Positions 8,029 through 22,138 of a stretch of 64,000 nucleotides of DNA are shown here, piece after piece. A program made the translations under genes and the position numbers. Within the stretch, counting starts at the first letter, position 1. Each line of letters opens with the position of its first letter. The notes beneath the pieces were generated by a model. It made no database searches. It saw only the letters and a program-made list of their open reading frames with translations, and was not told the origin of the DNA. Source of the stretch: Planococcus maitriensis (lineage in GTDB: Bacteria > Bacillota > Bacilli > Bacillales_A > Planococcaceae); contig NZ_QLZQ01000010.1 of NCBI RefSeq assembly GCF_003289925.1, positions 1 to 64,000 on the forward strand, read 5' to 3'.

Positions 8029-8973
8029 TCAGTCTTCTTTACGAAGGCCAAGACCTAGATCTTCCAACTTCACTTTCACTTCTTCAAGTGATTTGCGTCC
8101 GAGGTTGCGAACTTTCATCATGTCGTCTTCCGACTTGTTGGCCAATTCGTGGACAGTGTTAATGCCGGCACGTTTCAGGCAGTTATAAGAACGAACAGAA
8201 AGATCGAGCTCTTCGATAGTCATCTCAAGCACTTTCTCTTTTTGGTCTTCTTCTTTTTCAACCATGATTTCAGCTGTTTGAGCCTCATCCGTCAATCCTA
8301 CGAAGATGTTCAGATGTTCAGTGAAAATTTTCGCGCCAAGCGCAATTGCCTCTTTGGGACCGATGCTTCCATCTGTCCAGACATCGAGGGTTAATTTATC
8401 GAAATGAGCGAGTTGGCCCACACGGGTATTTTCCACTTGGAAATTGACGCGTGAAACTGGCGTGTAAATAGAGTCAATCGGGATAACGCCGATCGGAAGA
8501 TCTTCACGTTTGTTCTGATCTGCACGGGCATACCCACGGCCGCGGTTAGCATACATGCGCATGCGCAAGTGGCCGTCTTTCGCGATTGTTGCAATATATA
8601 GATCCGGATTCAGAATTTCCACGTCACTATCGTGAGTGATATCTGCAGCCGTAACCGTTCCGTCACCTTTTACATCAATTTCAATGACTTTTTCTTCGTC
8701 AGAGTAAATTTTCAAAGCGAGCTTCTTGATGTTCAAAATGATAGAGGCTACATCTTCTTCTACACCTTCGACAGTGGAGAATTCATGCAAGACGCCATCA
8801 ATTTGGATCGAAGTAACAGCTGCGCCAGGTAAAGATGAAAGTAGGATTCGACGTAAGGAGTTACCTAAAGTGGTACCATATCCACGCTCAAGGGGTTCAA
8901 CAACGAATTTGCCATATTTGGCATTGCTGTCGATCTCAACCGTTTCAATTTTTGGTTTTTCTATTTCGAGCAT
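8029..8973 (-). CDS. rpoA: RNA polymerase alpha subunit
   Basis: A 314-residue alpha subunit. The N-terminal domain (about 1-230) dimerises and nucleates core assembly, seen as [30 protein letters not shown] sequence near residues 27-50. A flexible linker rich in Glu and Lys follows, then the C-terminal domain with helix-hairpin-helix sequence [20 protein letters not shown] and a conserved [14 protein letters not shown], which binds UP-element DNA and activators. It sits between rpsK and rplQ as in all Bacillales. Confidence 0.98.
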   Translation of the reverse strand: MLEIEKPKIETVEIDSNAKYGKFVVEPLERGYGTTLGNSLRRILLSSLPGAAVTSIQIDGVLHEFSTVEGVEEDVASIILNIKKLALKIYSDEEKVIEIDVKGDGTVTAADITHDSDVEILNPDLYIATIAKDGHLRMRMYANRGRGYARADQNKREDLPIGVIPIDSIYTPVSRVNFQVENTRVGQLAHFDKLTLDVWTDGSIGPKEAIALGAKIFTEHLNIFVGLTDEAQTAEIMVEKEEDQKEKVLEMTIEELDLSVRSYNCLKRAGINTVHELANKSEDDMMKVRNLGRKSLEEVKVKLEDLGLGLRKED

Positions 8974-9100
8974 TCAGTTTACCCTCCTTCAAAACGTCGG
9001 TATTTTCGTTGCATAAGAATTCGATAGTCACAGACTTTCGCTACGATTCAGAACACATTGAGTAAGTCGTGATGTTCAAAAATCCTATTCAGACCAACGA

Positions 9101-9508
<408 letters not shown>

Positions 9509-9515
9509 TTACTGA

Positions 9516-9881
9516 TTATTTTTTCTTGTTAGCTACAGTTTTACGAGGACCTTTACGCGTACGCGCGTTGTTCTTCGTGTTTTGACCACGGACCGGAAGA
9601 CCGCGACGGTGGCGGATACCACGGACGCTAGCGATTTCCATCAAACGTTTGATGTTCATGGAAACTTCACGGCGAAGGTCACCTTCGATTTTGTACTGAT
9701 CCAATTGTTCACGGATATTGTTCAACTCGTCTTCTGTAAGATCGCGAACGCGAGTCTCTTCAGAAACACCAGCACCAGAAAGAACTTTCTGAGCAGTCGT
9801 TTTCCCAACACCGTAGATATAAGTCAATGAAATTACAACGCGTTTGTCGCGCGGAATGTCAACACCAGAAATACGTGCCAT
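9516..9881 (-). CDS. rpsM: 30S ribosomal protein S13
   Basis: A 121-residue S13 of the small-subunit head. It opens [19 protein letters not shown] and ends in the basic tail [11 protein letters not shown] that contacts tRNA. The [20 protein letters not shown] block is diagnostic. AAGGAGG lies upstream. It follows rpmJ by 24 bases. Confidence 0.98.
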   Translation of the reverse strand: MARISGVDIPRDKRVVISLTYIYGVGKTTAQKVLSGAGVSEETRVRDLTEDELNNIREQLDQYKIEGDLRREVSMNIKRLMEIASVRGIRHRRGLPVRGQNTKNNARTRKGPRKTVANKKK

Positions 9882-9905
9882 GTGTGCGATGCACCTCCTT
9901 CTTTA

Positions 9906-10019
<114 letters not shown>

Positions 10020-10056
10020 CTAACCCAACCTCCTTAGTAGTCCGGAGTGCAAAAGA

Positions 10057-10275
10057 TTATTTAAAACGGTATGTGATGCGACCGCGTGTTAAATCGTAAG
10101 GAGAAAGTTCCACTGTCACTTTATCTCCTGGCAGAATGCGGATGAAATGCATGCGAATCTTGCCTGATACGTGCGCAAGAATCGTATGGCCGTTTTCAAG
10201 CTCCACTTTAAACATCGCGTTAGGCAAAGTCTCAACGACTGTTCCTTCGATTTCAATTACATCGTCTTTCGCCAT
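10057..10275 (-). CDS. infA: Translation initiation factor IF-1
   Basis: A 72-residue IF-1, an S1-like OB-fold protein that binds the ribosomal A site during initiation. It starts [20 protein letters not shown] and ends [13 protein letters not shown], typical of Firmicutes. It leads rpmJ, rpsM, rpsK, rpoA and rplQ. The gene normally found before it in Bacillus (map with a small KOW gene) is missing here. Confidence 0.98.
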   Translation of the reverse strand: MAKDDVIEIEGTVVETLPNAMFKVELENGHTILAHVSGKIRMHFIRILPGDKVTVELSPYDLTRGRITYRFK

Positions 10276-10679
10276 CGACCCAGTCTCCCTTCTGTATACA
10301 AATCAGGTACTCATCTTCAAACAGTATTTGCTGATTGAATAATTCTTATCCATTCACAAGGAATGCATGAGTGACATTTGAAAGACCTTCTCCGGGTTCC
10401 TCTCCCCACTTATGACAGCGGAGTTCGGGGGTTCCGGTTGAATCAGTCTGACCCACGTATCCTCGACTGCCCGGACTGCCTTGGATGAGTTCCAAACCCG
10501 TTACACAGATGCTTCCACGAAACCCATTATACTACCTCCGGTGCGGAATTGCACGGAGCAACGAGCCTCACCGGTTTCATATAATCAGGCCTTGTTTGCT
10601 TTTGCAGCTCACGAAAATTCATATCTCCGGTGCTCCTTAAAGCCACATGGAGGCAACTAACTGCGCCCGGCGCCGGGAC
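10276..10679. other. 404-base region without a recognisable gene between adk and infA
   Basis: No confident gene is seen. On the minus strand there is a CCCGGCGCCGGG palindrome (about 10666-10677) immediately after adk, an 11-base direct repeat GCACCGGAGRT, a hairpin CTCCGTGC / GCACCGGAG (about 10534-10557), and a G+C-rich block (about 10384-10480) with CCGGAACCCCC and GGGGAGAGGAACCCGG arms. A 31-codon ORF and two other short open frames of about 50-60 codons resemble nothing I know. It could be a structured RNA, a decayed gene or mobile element, or a long leader for infA. Confidence 0.5.
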
Positions 10680-11390
<711 letters not shown>

Positions 11391-12686
11391 TTATTTCATA
11401 AAGCCTTTGTAATGACGTTTCACAAGTTGTGATTCCAATTGCTTCATCGTTTCGAGGGCTACCCCGACGACGATCAGCAAACTGGTGCCGCCAATCTGTG
11501 CAGATTGAGGCAGGTTTGCGATGTTGATGAAGAAAATCGGCAGAACCGAGATAACTGACAGGAAGATCGCTCCCACGAAAGTTAACCGGTAAAGCACACT
11601 TGTTAAATAATCTTGCGTATTTTTACCCGGACGGATTCCCGGAATGTATGCACCTTGCTTTTTCAAGTTGTCCGCCACGTTTTCAGGATTGACCTGAATG
11701 AATGCATAGAAATACGTGAATGCGATGATCAAGGCGACATAAATGATCATGCCGACAGGACGCGTGTAATCAAACGTATTCTGGATTGCCTCCGTAAACG
11801 CGTTGGCACCAAAGAAAGAAGCGATAGTTTGCGGCGTGATGATGAATGCCACTGCAAAGATTACCGGGATAACTCCGGCCGCGTTTACTTTCAAAGGTAA
11901 ATGCGTTTGCTGCCCATTCGAGCTCTGGCCACGGCCAGCGACACGTTTGGCATACTGGATCGGGATTTTACGCAACGCTTGTTGGACGTAAATGACCAAT
12001 ACAGTAATTGCAACAACTGCGAGTGCGAGCAATGCCATGATGGCAATGTTAATCGGAAGCTGGTCGCCAGCCCCTTGGATCTGCTGCGCATAAAGTTGGT
12101 TAATTGCTCCTGGTACTGCAGCGACAATCCCTGCGAAGATGATAATCGAAATACCGTTCCCCACGCCTTTTGCCGTGATCTGCTCACCAAGCCACAATAG
12201 AAATGCTGTTCCTGCTGTCAGTACGATGGCGATTACCACATAAGTCGCAATCGAATCGTCTTGGATCAATGTACCTCCGTACATTTGGTTAAATCCATAA
12301 GACATGCCGATCGCCTGGATAAATGCAAGAACGATTGTAAAGTAACGAGTGAATTGAGCAAGTTTCCGTCTTCCGACTTCGCCTTGTTTCGCCCACTCAG
12401 CAAATTTCGGCACAACATCCATTTGCAGAAGCTGCACAATGATCGATGCTGTGATATAAGGCATGATTCCCATCGCCAAAATCGAGAAGTTGGCCAGGGC
12501 GCCTCCGCCGAAAGTATTCAAGAAACCGATCAGACCCATCTGATCAGTAGCCTGGAGTACTGACGCATCAACGTTCGGCACCGGAACAAATGTCCCGATA
12601 CGGAAGATGATGAGCATTGCTAAAGTAAAGAAAATTTTATTTCGAATATCAGATACGCGCATAAGATTAGAGATTGTCTGAAACAT
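11391..12686 (-). CDS. secY: Protein translocase subunit SecY
   Basis: A 431-residue SecY, the channel-forming subunit of the SecYEG translocon in the cytoplasmic membrane. Ten hydrophobic segments can be traced. It opens [20 protein letters not shown] and contains the plug and TM2 region with GGGALANFSILAMGIMPYI, and a cytoplasmic loop RVAGRGQSSNGQQTHLPLKVN that contacts SecA or the ribosome. The ATG overlaps the rplO stop by one base (TAATG), so translation is coupled. SecE is encoded at 49344-49529. Confidence 0.98.
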   Translation of the reverse strand: MFQTISNLMRVSDIRNKIFFTLAMLIIFRIGTFVPVPNVDASVLQATDQMGLIGFLNTFGGGALANFSILAMGIMPYITASIIVQLLQMDVVPKFAEWAKQGEVGRRKLAQFTRYFTIVLAFIQAIGMSYGFNQMYGGTLIQDDSIATYVVIAIVLTAGTAFLLWLGEQITAKGVGNGISIIIFAGIVAAVPGAINQLYAQQIQGAGDQLPINIAIMALLALAVVAITVLVIYVQQALRKIPIQYAKRVAGRGQSSNGQQTHLPLKVNAAGVIPVIFAVAFIITPQTIASFFGANAFTEAIQNTFDYTRPVGMIIYVALIIAFTYFYAFIQVNPENVADNLKKQGAYIPGIRPGKNTQDYLTSVLYRLTFVGAIFLSVISVLPIFFINIANLPQSAQIGGTSLLIVVGVALETMKQLESQLVKRHYKGFMK

Positions 12687-13126
12687 TAAAGCACCTCGGT
12701 TTGACCGCCGGCAGCTTCAATTGCTTCTTTAGCTGATGCAGAGAATTTGTGGGCTTGTACAGACAATTTCTTGTCCAAGCTTCCGTTACCAAGGATCTTG
12801 ATACCAGAACGCTCCTTGCTCACAACACCTGTTTCGATCAACAATGCAGGTGTAATTTCTGTGCCTTCTTCGAAACGGTTCAACACGTCAAGGTTTACAA
12901 CAGTGTAGTCCTTACGGTTGATGTTCGTGAATCCACGCTTAGGCAAACGACGGAACAATGGGTTTTGGCCACCCTCGAATCCTGGACGGACACCGCCGCC
13001 TGAACGGGCTTTTTGACCTTTATGACCTTTACCGGCTGTTTTACCAGTACCTGAACCGATTCCGCGTCCGATACGCTTGCGTGAGCTGCGTGAACCTTCT
13101 GCTGGTTTTAATTCGTGAAGTTTCAT
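12686..13126 (-). CDS. rplO: 50S ribosomal protein L15
   Basis: A 146-residue L15. The N-terminal half is a basic Gly-rich extension ([19 protein letters not shown]) that threads into 23S rRNA; the C-terminal half is a small globular domain ending [15 protein letters not shown] lies before the ATG. It is followed directly by secY. Confidence 0.98.
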   Translation of the reverse strand: MKLHELKPAEGSRSSRKRIGRGIGSGTGKTAGKGHKGQKARSGGGVRPGFEGGQNPLFRRLPKRGFTNINRKDYTVVNLDVLNRFEEGTEITPALLIETGVVSKERSGIKILGNGSLDKKLSVQAHKFSASAKEAIEAAGGQTEVL

Positions 13127-13159
13127 GTGGTTGGCACCTCCTTCTATAGAAATCAGGGA

Positions 13160-13342
13160 TTAAACTTCTTTAATAGTGACTAAGTGAGCGACTTTATCAA
13201 GCATTCCGCGAACTGCTGCGTTGTCTTGGTGCTCAACTGTTTGATGCATTTTACGCAGGCCTAGTGACTGGACTGTTTTACGCTGTGCCGGCTTTGAACC
13301 GATCACAGACTTAGTGAGGGTAATTTCTAGTTTAGTAGCCAT
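13160..13342 (-). CDS. rpmD: 50S ribosomal protein L30
   Basis: A 60-residue L30 with the family core [20 protein letters not shown] and [15 protein letters not shown]. The length is typical of the bacterial short form. It lies 14 bases after rpsE. Confidence 0.97.
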   Translation of the reverse strand: MATKLEITLTKSVIGSKPAQRKTVQSLGLRKMHQTVEHQDNAAVRGMLDKVAHLVTIKEV

Positions 13343-13356
13343 GTAATTTCCCTCCC

Positions 13357-13857
13357 TTATTGGAATAACTCTTCTGTAGTTTTACCGCGAAGTTTTGCAA
13401 CTTCATCAGCGCTCTTCAGTTGAGTCAAACCGTTGATAGTAGCACGGACCATGTTGATCGGTGTGTTGGATCCAAGAGATTTAGACAAGATGTCTTGTAC
13501 TCCTGCAAGCTCCAATACCGCACGAACAGGACCACCAGCGATAACACCAGTACCTGGTGAAGCAGGTTTAATAAGAATCGAGCCGGCACCGAAGCGCCCG
13601 GTCACTAGATGTGGAGTAGTACCTTTAACCATAGGTACTTCGATCAAGTTCTTCTTCGCATCTTCAATAGCTTTACGGATTGCTTCTGGAACTTCTTGTG
13701 CTTTCCCAGTACCAAAACCGACTTTACCATTTTTGTCGCCTACAACAACCAATGCGGAGAAACGGAAACGACGTCCACCTTTTACAACTTTCGCTACGCG
13801 GTTAATCGTAACTACGCGTTCTTCAAGTTCAAGTTTGTTTGGATCAATACGACGCAT
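13357..13857 (-). CDS. rpsE: 30S ribosomal protein S5
   Basis: A 166-residue S5, involved in decoding accuracy and in mRNA unwinding. The dsRNA-binding-like N-terminal domain has [21 protein letters not shown], the loop where spectinomycin-resistance changes occur in other bacteria; the sequence there looks wild type. The C-terminal domain follows with [18 protein letters not shown]. It follows rplR by 20 bases. Confidence 0.98.
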   Translation of the reverse strand: MRRIDPNKLELEERVVTINRVAKVVKGGRRFRFSALVVVGDKNGKVGFGTGKAQEVPEAIRKAIEDAKKNLIEVPMVKGTTPHLVTGRFGAGSILIKPASPGTGVIAGGPVRAVLELAGVQDILSKSLGSNTPINMVRATINGLTQLKSADEVAKLRGKTTEELFQ

Positions 13858-13877
13858 TATATGTGTCCCTCCTTCTT

Positions 13878-14240
13878 TTAAAATTCTAAGCCGTTTTCAC
13901 GTGCAGATTCAGCCAAGGCTTTTACACGTCCATGATATAGATAACCACCGCGGTCAAAAACAACTGATTTCAAGCCGTTTTCCACTGCGCGTTTTGCAAT
14001 CGTTTCGCCGACTAGAGCAGCCGCCTCGACGTTGCCTTTCGATTCAAGAGAAAAATCTTTATCTGCAGATGATGCGCTAGCAAGCGTTACGCCGTTTACA
14101 TCGTCGATCAATTGAGCGTAGATGTATTTATTTGAACGGAAAACGTTCAAACGCGGACGTTCAGCCGTTCCCGTGATTTTAGAACGTACGCGAGCGTGAC
14201 GTTTTTTACGGGATGCGTTTTTATCGAGTTTCGTAATCAC
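13878..14240 (-). CDS. rplR: 50S ribosomal protein L18
   Basis: A 120-residue L18, a 5S rRNA-binding protein of the central protuberance. It begins [19 protein letters not shown] and ends [12 protein letters not shown]. The start is GTG at 14240, 8 bases after AAAGGAG; an earlier in-frame GTG at 14249 is part of the ribosome site itself and would add three residues not usual in the family. Confidence 0.96.
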   Translation of the reverse strand: MITKLDKNASRKKRHARVRSKITGTAERPRLNVFRSNKYIYAQLIDDVNGVTLASASSADKDFSLESKGNVEAAALVGETIAKRAVENGLKSVVFDRGGYLYHGRVKALAESARENGLEF

Positions 14241-14273
14241 TGAGGTCACTCCTTTCAGCCTGCCTAAGCAGCA

Positions 14274-14813
14274 TTATTTACCTGTTTTACCTTCTTTGCG
14301 GCGAACTTTTTCGTCTTCATAACGAATCCCTTTGCCTTTGTATGGCTCTGGCGGGCGCGTAGCGCGGATGTTTGAAGCAAGTGCTCCGACCATCTCTTTG
14401 TTGATCCCTTTGATGACGACTTTCGTGTTGCCTTGTACTTCGATTTCGATTCCTTCTTCCGGAGTGAATTCCACCGGGTGAGAGTATCCAACGTTCAAGA
14501 CCAATTTCTTGCCTTGCAGCTGGGCACGGTAACCTACACCGACTAGTTCAAGTGAGCGGGAGAAGCCTTCAGATACTCCAGTAACCATGTTCGCTAGCAA
14601 TGCACGGGTTGTGCCGTGGATTGTGCGGTGTTCTTTGGAATCTGATGGGCGTGACAATGTCAACACATTGTCTTCCTGCGTGATTGTGATATCTGAGTTG
14701 AACGAGCGAGTAAGCTCGCCTTTAGGCCCTTTTACTGTTACGTCGTTGCCGTTTCCGACAGTAACGGTAACGTTAGCAGGAACCTCGATTGGTTTTTTAC
14801 CTACACGTGACAT
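14274..14813 (-). CDS. rplF: 50S ribosomal protein L6
   Basis: A 179-residue L6 built of two related domains. It begins [15 protein letters not shown] and ends with the conserved [20 protein letters not shown]. It binds near the sarcin-ricin loop where EF-G and EF-Tu act. The length is typical. It is 30 bases after rpsH. Confidence 0.98.
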   Translation of the reverse strand: MSRVGKKPIEVPANVTVTVGNGNDVTVKGPKGELTRSFNSDITITQEDNVLTLSRPSDSKEHRTIHGTTRALLANMVTGVSEGFSRSLELVGVGYRAQLQGKKLVLNVGYSHPVEFTPEEGIEIEVQGNTKVVIKGINKEMVGALASNIRATRPPEPYKGKGIRYEDEKVRRKEGKTGK

Positions 14814-14843
14814 TCTGTTGCACCTCCATTCGTTTGTTGCTTC

Positions 14844-15242
14844 TTACCAAACGTAAGCTAAGATTTCGCCGCCGATTTTTTTCGCGCGGGCTTCTTTATC
14901 AGTTACTACACCTTGTGATGTCGATACTAGAGCGATTCCAAGACCGTTTAGTACACGAGGCACCTCGTCAGTTTTAGCGTAAACACGTAGTCCTGGTTTT
15001 GAAATGCGTTTCAAGCCAGTGATGACGCGTTCGTTGTTGGCACCGTATTTAAGGAAAATGCGGATCATGCCTTGTTTATCATCTTCAACATATTCAACGT
15101 CACGAACGAAACCTTCACGCTTCAAGATTTCAGCGATATCTTTCTTCACGTTAGAAGCCGGAAGCTCCAATTTCTCGTGACGAACCATGTTTGCATTACG
15201 AATGCGTGTCAGCATATCTGCAATCGGATCTGTCATTGTCAT
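14844..15242 (-). CDS. rpsH: 30S ribosomal protein S8
   Basis: A 132-residue S8, a primary binder of the 16S central domain. It begins [19 protein letters not shown] and ends [20 protein letters not shown] then LAYVW. In E. coli S8 represses the spc operon at rplE; I do not see the E. coli-type target here. It follows rpsN by 29 bases. Confidence 0.98.
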   Translation of the reverse strand: MTMTDPIADMLTRIRNANMVRHEKLELPASNVKKDIAEILKREGFVRDVEYVEDDKQGMIRIFLKYGANNERVITGLKRISKPGLRVYAKTDEVPRVLNGLGIALVSTSQGVVTDKEARAKKIGGEILAYVW

Positions 15243-15271
15243 TACATTTACCTCCTTCCCAATTTAGGGGA

Positions 15272-16016
<745 letters not shown>

Positions 16017-16043
16017 GTTTGTACCTCCCCTCATTCAGGAATT

Positions 16044-16355
16044 TTATTTATCTAATTTTTCACCGGATTTTTTTGCAACACGAACTTTTTTGCCGTCTTC
16101 CATTTTGTATCCTACACGAGTCGGCTCGCCGGATTTAGGGTCAACTACCATCACGTTGGAAACGTGGATCGCAGCTTCTTGGCTGACAATTCCGCCTTGC
16201 GGGCTTGCCTGGTTCGGTTTTGTATGCTTTTTGACGATGTTAACACCTTCAACGAGCACACGGTCTTTCTTAGGTAGAGCAGTCAAAACAACTCCTGTTT
16301 TGCCTTTATCTTTCCCAGAGATGACCTTAACTGTATCGCCTTTTTTTACATGCAT
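16044..16355 (-). CDS. rplX: 50S ribosomal protein L24
   Basis: A 103-residue L24, an assembly initiator with a KOW motif at the N-terminus ([20 protein letters not shown]). It starts MHVKKGDTV and lies 36 bases after rplN, with an AGGAGG-type site. Confidence 0.98.
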   Translation of the reverse strand: MHVKKGDTVKVISGKDKGKTGVVLTALPKKDRVLVEGVNIVKKHTKPNQASPQGGIVSQEAAIHVSNVMVVDPKSGEPTRVGYKMEDGKKVRVAKKSGEKLDK

Positions 16356-16391
16356 TCTGTCGCACCTCCTTGGTATCGCACGTTGGATGTT

Positions 16392-16760
<369 letters not shown>

Positions 16761-16807
16761 TTAGGTAACCTCCCTCCGGAACTTTTAGGATTCCGAACTT
16801 ATTTAAA

Positions 16808-17071
16808 TTAGATGATGACAGCTTTTTCGACGACTTCCACTAAACGGAAACGTTTTGTAGCTGATAGCGGACGAGTTTCCATGATGCGAACGATGTCGCC
16901 CATTTTCGCTTCGTTGTTCTCATCATGAGTCTTGAATTTCTTAGAGTATTTTACACGTTTGCCATAAAGCGCGTGCTTCTTTTGAGTTTCAACCATTACT
17001 GTGATGGTCTTATCCATTTTGTCAGACACGACGCGGCCTGTGTATACTTTGCGTTGGTTACGCTCAGACAT
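16808..17071 (-). CDS. rpsQ: 30S ribosomal protein S17
   Basis: An 87-residue S17, an OB-fold 16S primary binder. It begins [20 protein letters not shown] and contains [21 protein letters not shown]. It follows rpmC by 23 bases in the standard order. Confidence 0.98.
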   Translation of the reverse strand: MSERNQRKVYTGRVVSDKMDKTITVMVETQKKHALYGKRVKYSKKFKTHDENNEAKMGDIVRIMETRPLSATKRFRLVEVVEKAVII

Positions 17072-17094
17072 ACTTGCAACCTCCTCTCGAATTA

Positions 17095-17719
<625 letters not shown>

Positions 17720-17720
17720 A

Positions 17721-18377
17721 TTATTTGCCTCCTTCCTCAGAATTCTTCTTGGTTGGAAGGACTTCACCGCGGTAGATCCATACTTTTACGCCAAGCTTAC
17801 CATAAGTAGTGTCTGCTTCAGCGTGCGCATAGTCGATGTCAGCGCGCAATGTATGGAGCGGAACAGTTCCTTCGCTATAGGACTCAGCACGGGCAATGTC
17901 AGCTCCGCCTAGACGTCCAGATACTTGAGTTTTGATCCCTTTAGCGCCTGCACGCATAGTGCGTTGGATCGTTTGTTTTTGAGCACGGCGGAAAGATGCA
18001 CGGTTTTCTAGCTGGCGTGCGATTCCTTCAGCGACCAATTTCGCATCAAGGTCAGCTCTTTTGATTTCTACGATGTTGATGTGGACACGCTTGCCAGTCA
18101 TCGCGTTCAGTTGCGTACGAAGTACTTCTACTTCAGAGCCACCTTTACCGATTACCATACCTGGCTTCGCAGTGTGGATTGTTACGTTTACACGGTTTGC
18201 AGCGCGCTCGATTTCGATTTTCGAAACTGAAGCTTCTTTCAAACGTGTTTCGATGTATTCACGGATTTTCAAATCTTCGTGAAGGAGTGTCGCGTAGTCT
18301 TTTTCAGCGTACCATTTCGACTCCCAATCACGGATGATTCCGATTCGCATTCCAATTGGATGAATTTTTTGTCCCAC
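17721..18377 (-). CDS. rpsC: 30S ribosomal protein S3
   Basis: A 218-residue S3 of the mRNA entry pore. It begins [20 protein letters not shown], carries a KH domain with [18 protein letters not shown], and ends [13 protein letters not shown]. It is 3 bases after rplV, so the two are tightly coupled. Confidence 0.98.
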   Translation of the reverse strand: MGQKIHPIGMRIGIIRDWESKWYAEKDYATLLHEDLKIREYIETRLKEASVSKIEIERAANRVNVTIHTAKPGMVIGKGGSEVEVLRTQLNAMTGKRVHINIVEIKRADLDAKLVAEGIARQLENRASFRRAQKQTIQRTMRAGAKGIKTQVSGRLGGADIARAESYSEGTVPLHTLRADIDYAHAEADTTYGKLGVKVWIYRGEVLPTKKNSEEGGK

Positions 18378-18380
18378 GAA

Positions 18381-18722
18381 TTATCCCTCCTTCTTCTCAG
18401 ATACCACTAGTGTGATGTGGCTTGTGCGTTTGTTGATCGCGCTTGCGCGTCCCATTGCACGTGGACGGAAACGCTTCAAAGTCGGCCCTTCGTCAACGAA
18501 TACTTCGCTGATGACAAGGTTCTCGATGTTCATTTCGTAATTGTGTTCAGCGTTAGCAGCTGCAGATTTCAACAACTTCTCAACAACAATGGATGCTGCT
18601 TTAGGAGTGTGGTTCAAAATTGCGACCGCTTCACCGATTTGCTTGCCTCGGATTAAATCTACTACTAAACGGACTTTACGAGGAGCAATACGTACTGTTC
18701 TAGCAACAGCTTTTGCTTGCAT
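18381..18722 (-). CDS. rplV: 50S ribosomal protein L22
   Basis: A 113-residue L22. It starts [20 protein letters not shown] and has the long beta-hairpin ([20 protein letters not shown]) that reaches the peptide exit tunnel, where macrolide-resistance changes map in other species. The sequence of the hairpin tip looks ordinary. Confidence 0.98.
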   Translation of the reverse strand: MQAKAVARTVRIAPRKVRLVVDLIRGKQIGEAVAILNHTPKAASIVVEKLLKSAAANAEHNYEMNIENLVISEVFVDEGPTLKRFRPRAMGRASAINKRTSHITLVVSEKKEG

Positions 18723-18741
18723 GGGGAAATCCTCCTCTCAA

Positions 18742-19020
18742 TTAACGTCTTGTTTTCTTATCGTCTGCACCATGGCTTGCGTATTTGCGCGTTGGGGCAA
18801 ATTCACCAAGTTTATGGCCGACCATGTCTTCAGTCACATATACAGGGATGTGTTTGTGGCCATCGTATACTGCAATTGTTAGCCCGATGAATGTCGGGAA
18901 GATTGTAGAACGGCGAGACCAAGTTTTGATCACTTGTTTTTTCTCAGAATCCTTTTGCGCTTCGACTTTCTTCATAAGATGATCGTCTACAAAAGGTCCT
19001 TTTTTCAAGCTGCGACCCAT
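18742..19020 (-). CDS. rpsS: 30S ribosomal protein S19
   Basis: A 92-residue S19 of the small-subunit head. It starts [20 protein letters not shown] and has the conserved [21 protein letters not shown] and [13 protein letters not shown]. It follows rplB by 60 bases. Confidence 0.98.
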   Translation of the reverse strand: MGRSLKKGPFVDDHLMKKVEAQKDSEKKQVIKTWSRRSTIFPTFIGLTIAVYDGHKHIPVYVTEDMVGHKLGEFAPTRKYASHGADDKKTRR

Positions 19021-19080
19021 TTGGGATCCTCCCTTCGTGATTGCACCACGGTTCGTATCGTGAACCGCAGCGAAATCAAA

Positions 19081-19911
19081 TTATTTTTTGCGGCGACGTA
19101 CGATGAATTTATCGGATTTGTTTGTTTTCTTACGTGTTTTGTATCCAAGAGTCGGTTTGCCCCATGGAGACATTGGCGATTTACGTCCGATTGGCGAACG
19201 TCCTTCACCACCACCGTGTGGGTGATCGTTCGGGTTCATAACAGATCCGCGGACAGTTGGGCGATTGCCCTTCCAGCGGTTACGTCCTGCTTTACCGATG
19301 TTGATCAATTCGTGCTGCTCGTTTCCGACAGCGCCGATAGTTGCGCGGCAAGTAGCAAGGATCATGCGAACTTCGCCTGATTGCAAGCGAACTGTTACGT
19401 ATTTTCCTTCTTTACCAAGCACCTGTGCTGAAGCTCCTGCAGAACGTACCAATTGGCCGCCTCCGCCTGGTTTCAATTCGATGTTGTGGATAGTAGAACC
19501 CATTGGGATGTTAAGCAATGGCAAAGCGTTACCTGCTTTGATGTCTGCTTCCGGTCCTGACATGATTTGCGTGCCAACCTGAACACCTTTAGGTGCAAGG
19601 ATGTAACGTTTTTCTCCGTCAGCGTAATGGATAAGTGCGATGTTAGCAGAACGGTTCGGATCGTATTCGATCGTAGCAACGCGTCCTGGAATGCCATCTT
19701 TGTTACGTTTGAAATCGATCACGCGGTATTGGCGCTTATGTCCGCCCCCGTGGTGGCGTACAGTGATTTTACCTTGGTTGTTACGGCCGCCTTTACGCTT
19801 CGTCGGTTGCAAAAGCGACTTTTCAGGCTTGTTCGTTGTGATTTCAGCGAAATCCGAAGTAGTCATATTGCGACGACCGTTAGTGGTAGGTTTGTATTTT
19901 CTAATCCCCAC
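19081..19911 (-). CDS. rplB: 50S ribosomal protein L2
   Basis: A 276-residue L2, needed for subunit joining and close to the peptidyl transferase centre. The conserved [19 protein letters not shown] near residues 38-57 and the C-terminal [19 protein letters not shown], with the essential histidine, are both present. It follows rplW by 47 bases. Confidence 0.98.
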   Translation of the reverse strand: MGIRKYKPTTNGRRNMTTSDFAEITTNKPEKSLLQPTKRKGGRNNQGKITVRHHGGGHKRQYRVIDFKRNKDGIPGRVATIEYDPNRSANIALIHYADGEKRYILAPKGVQVGTQIMSGPEADIKAGNALPLLNIPMGSTIHNIELKPGGGGQLVRSAGASAQVLGKEGKYVTVRLQSGEVRMILATCRATIGAVGNEQHELINIGKAGRNRWKGNRPTVRGSVMNPNDHPHGGGEGRSPIGRKSPMSPWGKPTLGYKTRKKTNKSDKFIVRRRKK

Positions 19912-19958
19912 GTTGTTTCCCTCCTTTTTTGATTAGTTCTTGTTCAGAACTTATGCAA

Positions 19959-20243
19959 TTACATTTCGAATAGTTCGATGTCTTTTGAATCAGCAGTCAA
20001 TTTCACGATCGCTTTGCGGCGTTTGTTCGTGTAGCCTGCGTGTTTACCCATGCGTTTGAATTTGCCTTTGTAGTTCATGATGTTGACTTTCTCAACTTGA
20101 ACTCCGAAGACTTCCTGAACTGCATGTTTAACTTGAGTTTTGTTAGCGCGAACGTCCACTTCGAAAGTGTACTTCTTCTCCGCCATTACCTCAGAAGAAC
20201 GCTCGGTAATGACTGGACGCTTTAGAATGTCACGTGCTTCCAT
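19959..20243 (-). CDS. rplW: 50S ribosomal protein L23
   Basis: A 94-residue L23, the docking site for trigger factor and SRP at the tunnel exit. It starts [20 protein letters not shown] and has [20 protein letters not shown]. Its ATG overlaps the rplD stop by one base (TAATG). Confidence 0.98.
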   Translation of the reverse strand: MEARDILKRPVITERSSEVMAEKKYTFEVDVRANKTQVKHAVQEVFGVQVEKVNIMNYKGKFKRMGKHAGYTNKRRKAIVKLTADSKDIELFEM

Positions 20244-20866
20244 TAACCAAGCACCTCCTCGATTTTTTCTACGGCTCCTTTAGTCATGACGACTTTGTCA
20301 TGGCCAAGCAAGTCCAATACGTTGATTCCGTTTGCCGGAACGACTGTCATGCCTTTGATGTTGCGTGCAGATAGTGCCACGTTCTCATCAAGGTCAGCTG
20401 TTACGAACAATGCTTTCTTGCCGACAGACAAGTCATTCACAAGTTTAGTGAATTCCTTTGTTTTCGGTGCGTCGAAAGCCAATCCTTCAAGTACCAATAG
20501 GTTTTCGTTTGCTACTGCCGAAGACAATGCAGAACGAAGAGCCAAGCGGCGGACTTTCTTAGGGAGTTTATAGCTGTAGCTGCGTGGTGTCGGGCCGAAT
20601 ACGACTCCGCCTCCGCGCCATTGTGGTGAACGGATCGAACCTTGACGGGCACGTCCAGTTCCTTTTTGACGCCATGGCTTTCTTCCGCCACCGGCTACTT
20701 CAGAACGGTTTTTAACTTTATGGTTACCTTGACGCAATGAAGCACGTTGTGCAACGACTGCATCAAAAAGTACAGATTCATTTGGTTCAATGCCGAAGAC
20801 AAGATCGTTCAATTCGATATCGCCAACTTGTGAACCAGTTTGGTTTAGTAAAGCTACTTTAGGCAT
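20243..20866 (-). CDS. rplD: 50S ribosomal protein L4
   Basis: A 207-residue L4 with a globular domain and a long loop ([20 protein letters not shown]) that lines the exit tunnel. In E. coli L4 represses the S10 operon by acting on its leader; whether this holds in Firmicutes is unsettled. AAGGAGG lies ahead of the ATG. Confidence 0.98.
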   Translation of the reverse strand: MPKVALLNQTGSQVGDIELNDLVFGIEPNESVLFDAVVAQRASLRQGNHKVKNRSEVAGGGRKPWRQKGTGRARQGSIRSPQWRGGGVVFGPTPRSYSYKLPKKVRRLALRSALSSAVANENLLVLEGLAFDAPKTKEFTKLVNDLSVGKKALFVTADLDENVALSARNIKGMTVVPANGINVLDLLGHDKVVMTKGAVEKIEEVLG

Positions 20867-20894
20867 TCTTGTTTCCTCCTTTCTTCAAATGTGA

Positions 20895-21524
20895 TTAGTT
20901 AGCTTTGATAGCCGACTTAACACGGATTAGTGATTTACGTGCGCCAGGAACATTCCCTTTAATAAGAAGCAAGTTGCGCTCAGCATCCACTTTCACGATG
21001 TGAAGGTTTTGGATAGTGACCGTGTTGCCGCCCATTTGACCAGGCAATTTCTTCTGTTTGAATACGCGGTTCGGAGCAACAGGCCCCATTGAACCAGGAC
21101 GACGGTGGTAGCGTGAACCGTGAGTCATTGGTCCGCGTGATTGTCCGTGGCGTTTGATAACACCTTGGAAACCTTTACCTTTCGTAGTTCCTGTTACATC
21201 TACTACATCGCCTTCTGCGAATACATCTACTTTGACTTCCTGACCAATCTCGTAATCAGCTAAGTTTACATTGCGAAGTTCGCGAATGAAGCGCTTAGGA
21301 GCAGTGTTTGCTTTTGCTACGTGGCCTTTCTCTGGTTTGTTCGAAAGCTTTTCGCGTTTGTCATCAAAACCAAGTTGTACCGATTCGTAGCCATCCACTT
21401 CAACTGTTTTTTTCTGAAGCACTACGTTTGGAGCAGCTTCGATTACAGTTACAGGGATCAAATCACCGTTCTCAGCAAAAACTTGCGTCATACCGATTTT
21501 TCTACCTAAGATTCCTTTGGTCAT
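20895..21524 (-). CDS. rplC: 50S ribosomal protein L3
   Basis: A 209-residue L3, an assembly initiator. It starts [20 protein letters not shown] and has the central extension with [20 protein letters not shown] that reaches the A-site side of the catalytic centre. It follows rpsJ by 49 bases. Confidence 0.98.
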   Translation of the reverse strand: MTKGILGRKIGMTQVFAENGDLIPVTVIEAAPNVVLQKKTVEVDGYESVQLGFDDKREKLSNKPEKGHVAKANTAPKRFIRELRNVNLADYEIGQEVKVDVFAEGDVVDVTGTTKGKGFQGVIKRHGQSRGPMTHGSRYHRRPGSMGPVAPNRVFKQKKLPGQMGGNTVTIQNLHIVKVDAERNLLLIKGNVPGARKSLIRVKSAIKAN

Positions 21525-21573
21525 GTCGTCACACCTCCTGCAAAATTTTATGTTTTTTATTTTCGTTTACCAA

Positions 21574-22074
<501 letters not shown>

Positions 22075-22079
22075 TTACT

Positions 22080-22107
22080 AGTATAGCAGGATTCTTTTCA
22101 GTTTCAA
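22080..22107 (-). promoter_or_regulatory. S10 operon promoter P1
   Basis: TTGAAA (22102-22107), 16 bases, then TATACT (22080-22085), 65 bases upstream of P2. Tandem promoters would suit the largest ribosomal operon. Confidence 0.6.
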
Positions 22108-22138
22108 CCGATACGGTAATAGTCGAAATCTTTCGGAC

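Noticed and set aside
10515..10535. TATAAT in the adk-infA gap as a promoter
   Set aside because: The -10 hexamer is perfect, but no -35 like sequence is found at 16-18 bases and it lies beside a strong hairpin. It is not called.
10537..10629. 31-codon ORF upstream of infA
   Set aside because: It has an AAGGAG 12 bases ahead, but no recognisable family, no conserved motif and overlaps predicted hairpins. I do not call it a gene without conservation data.
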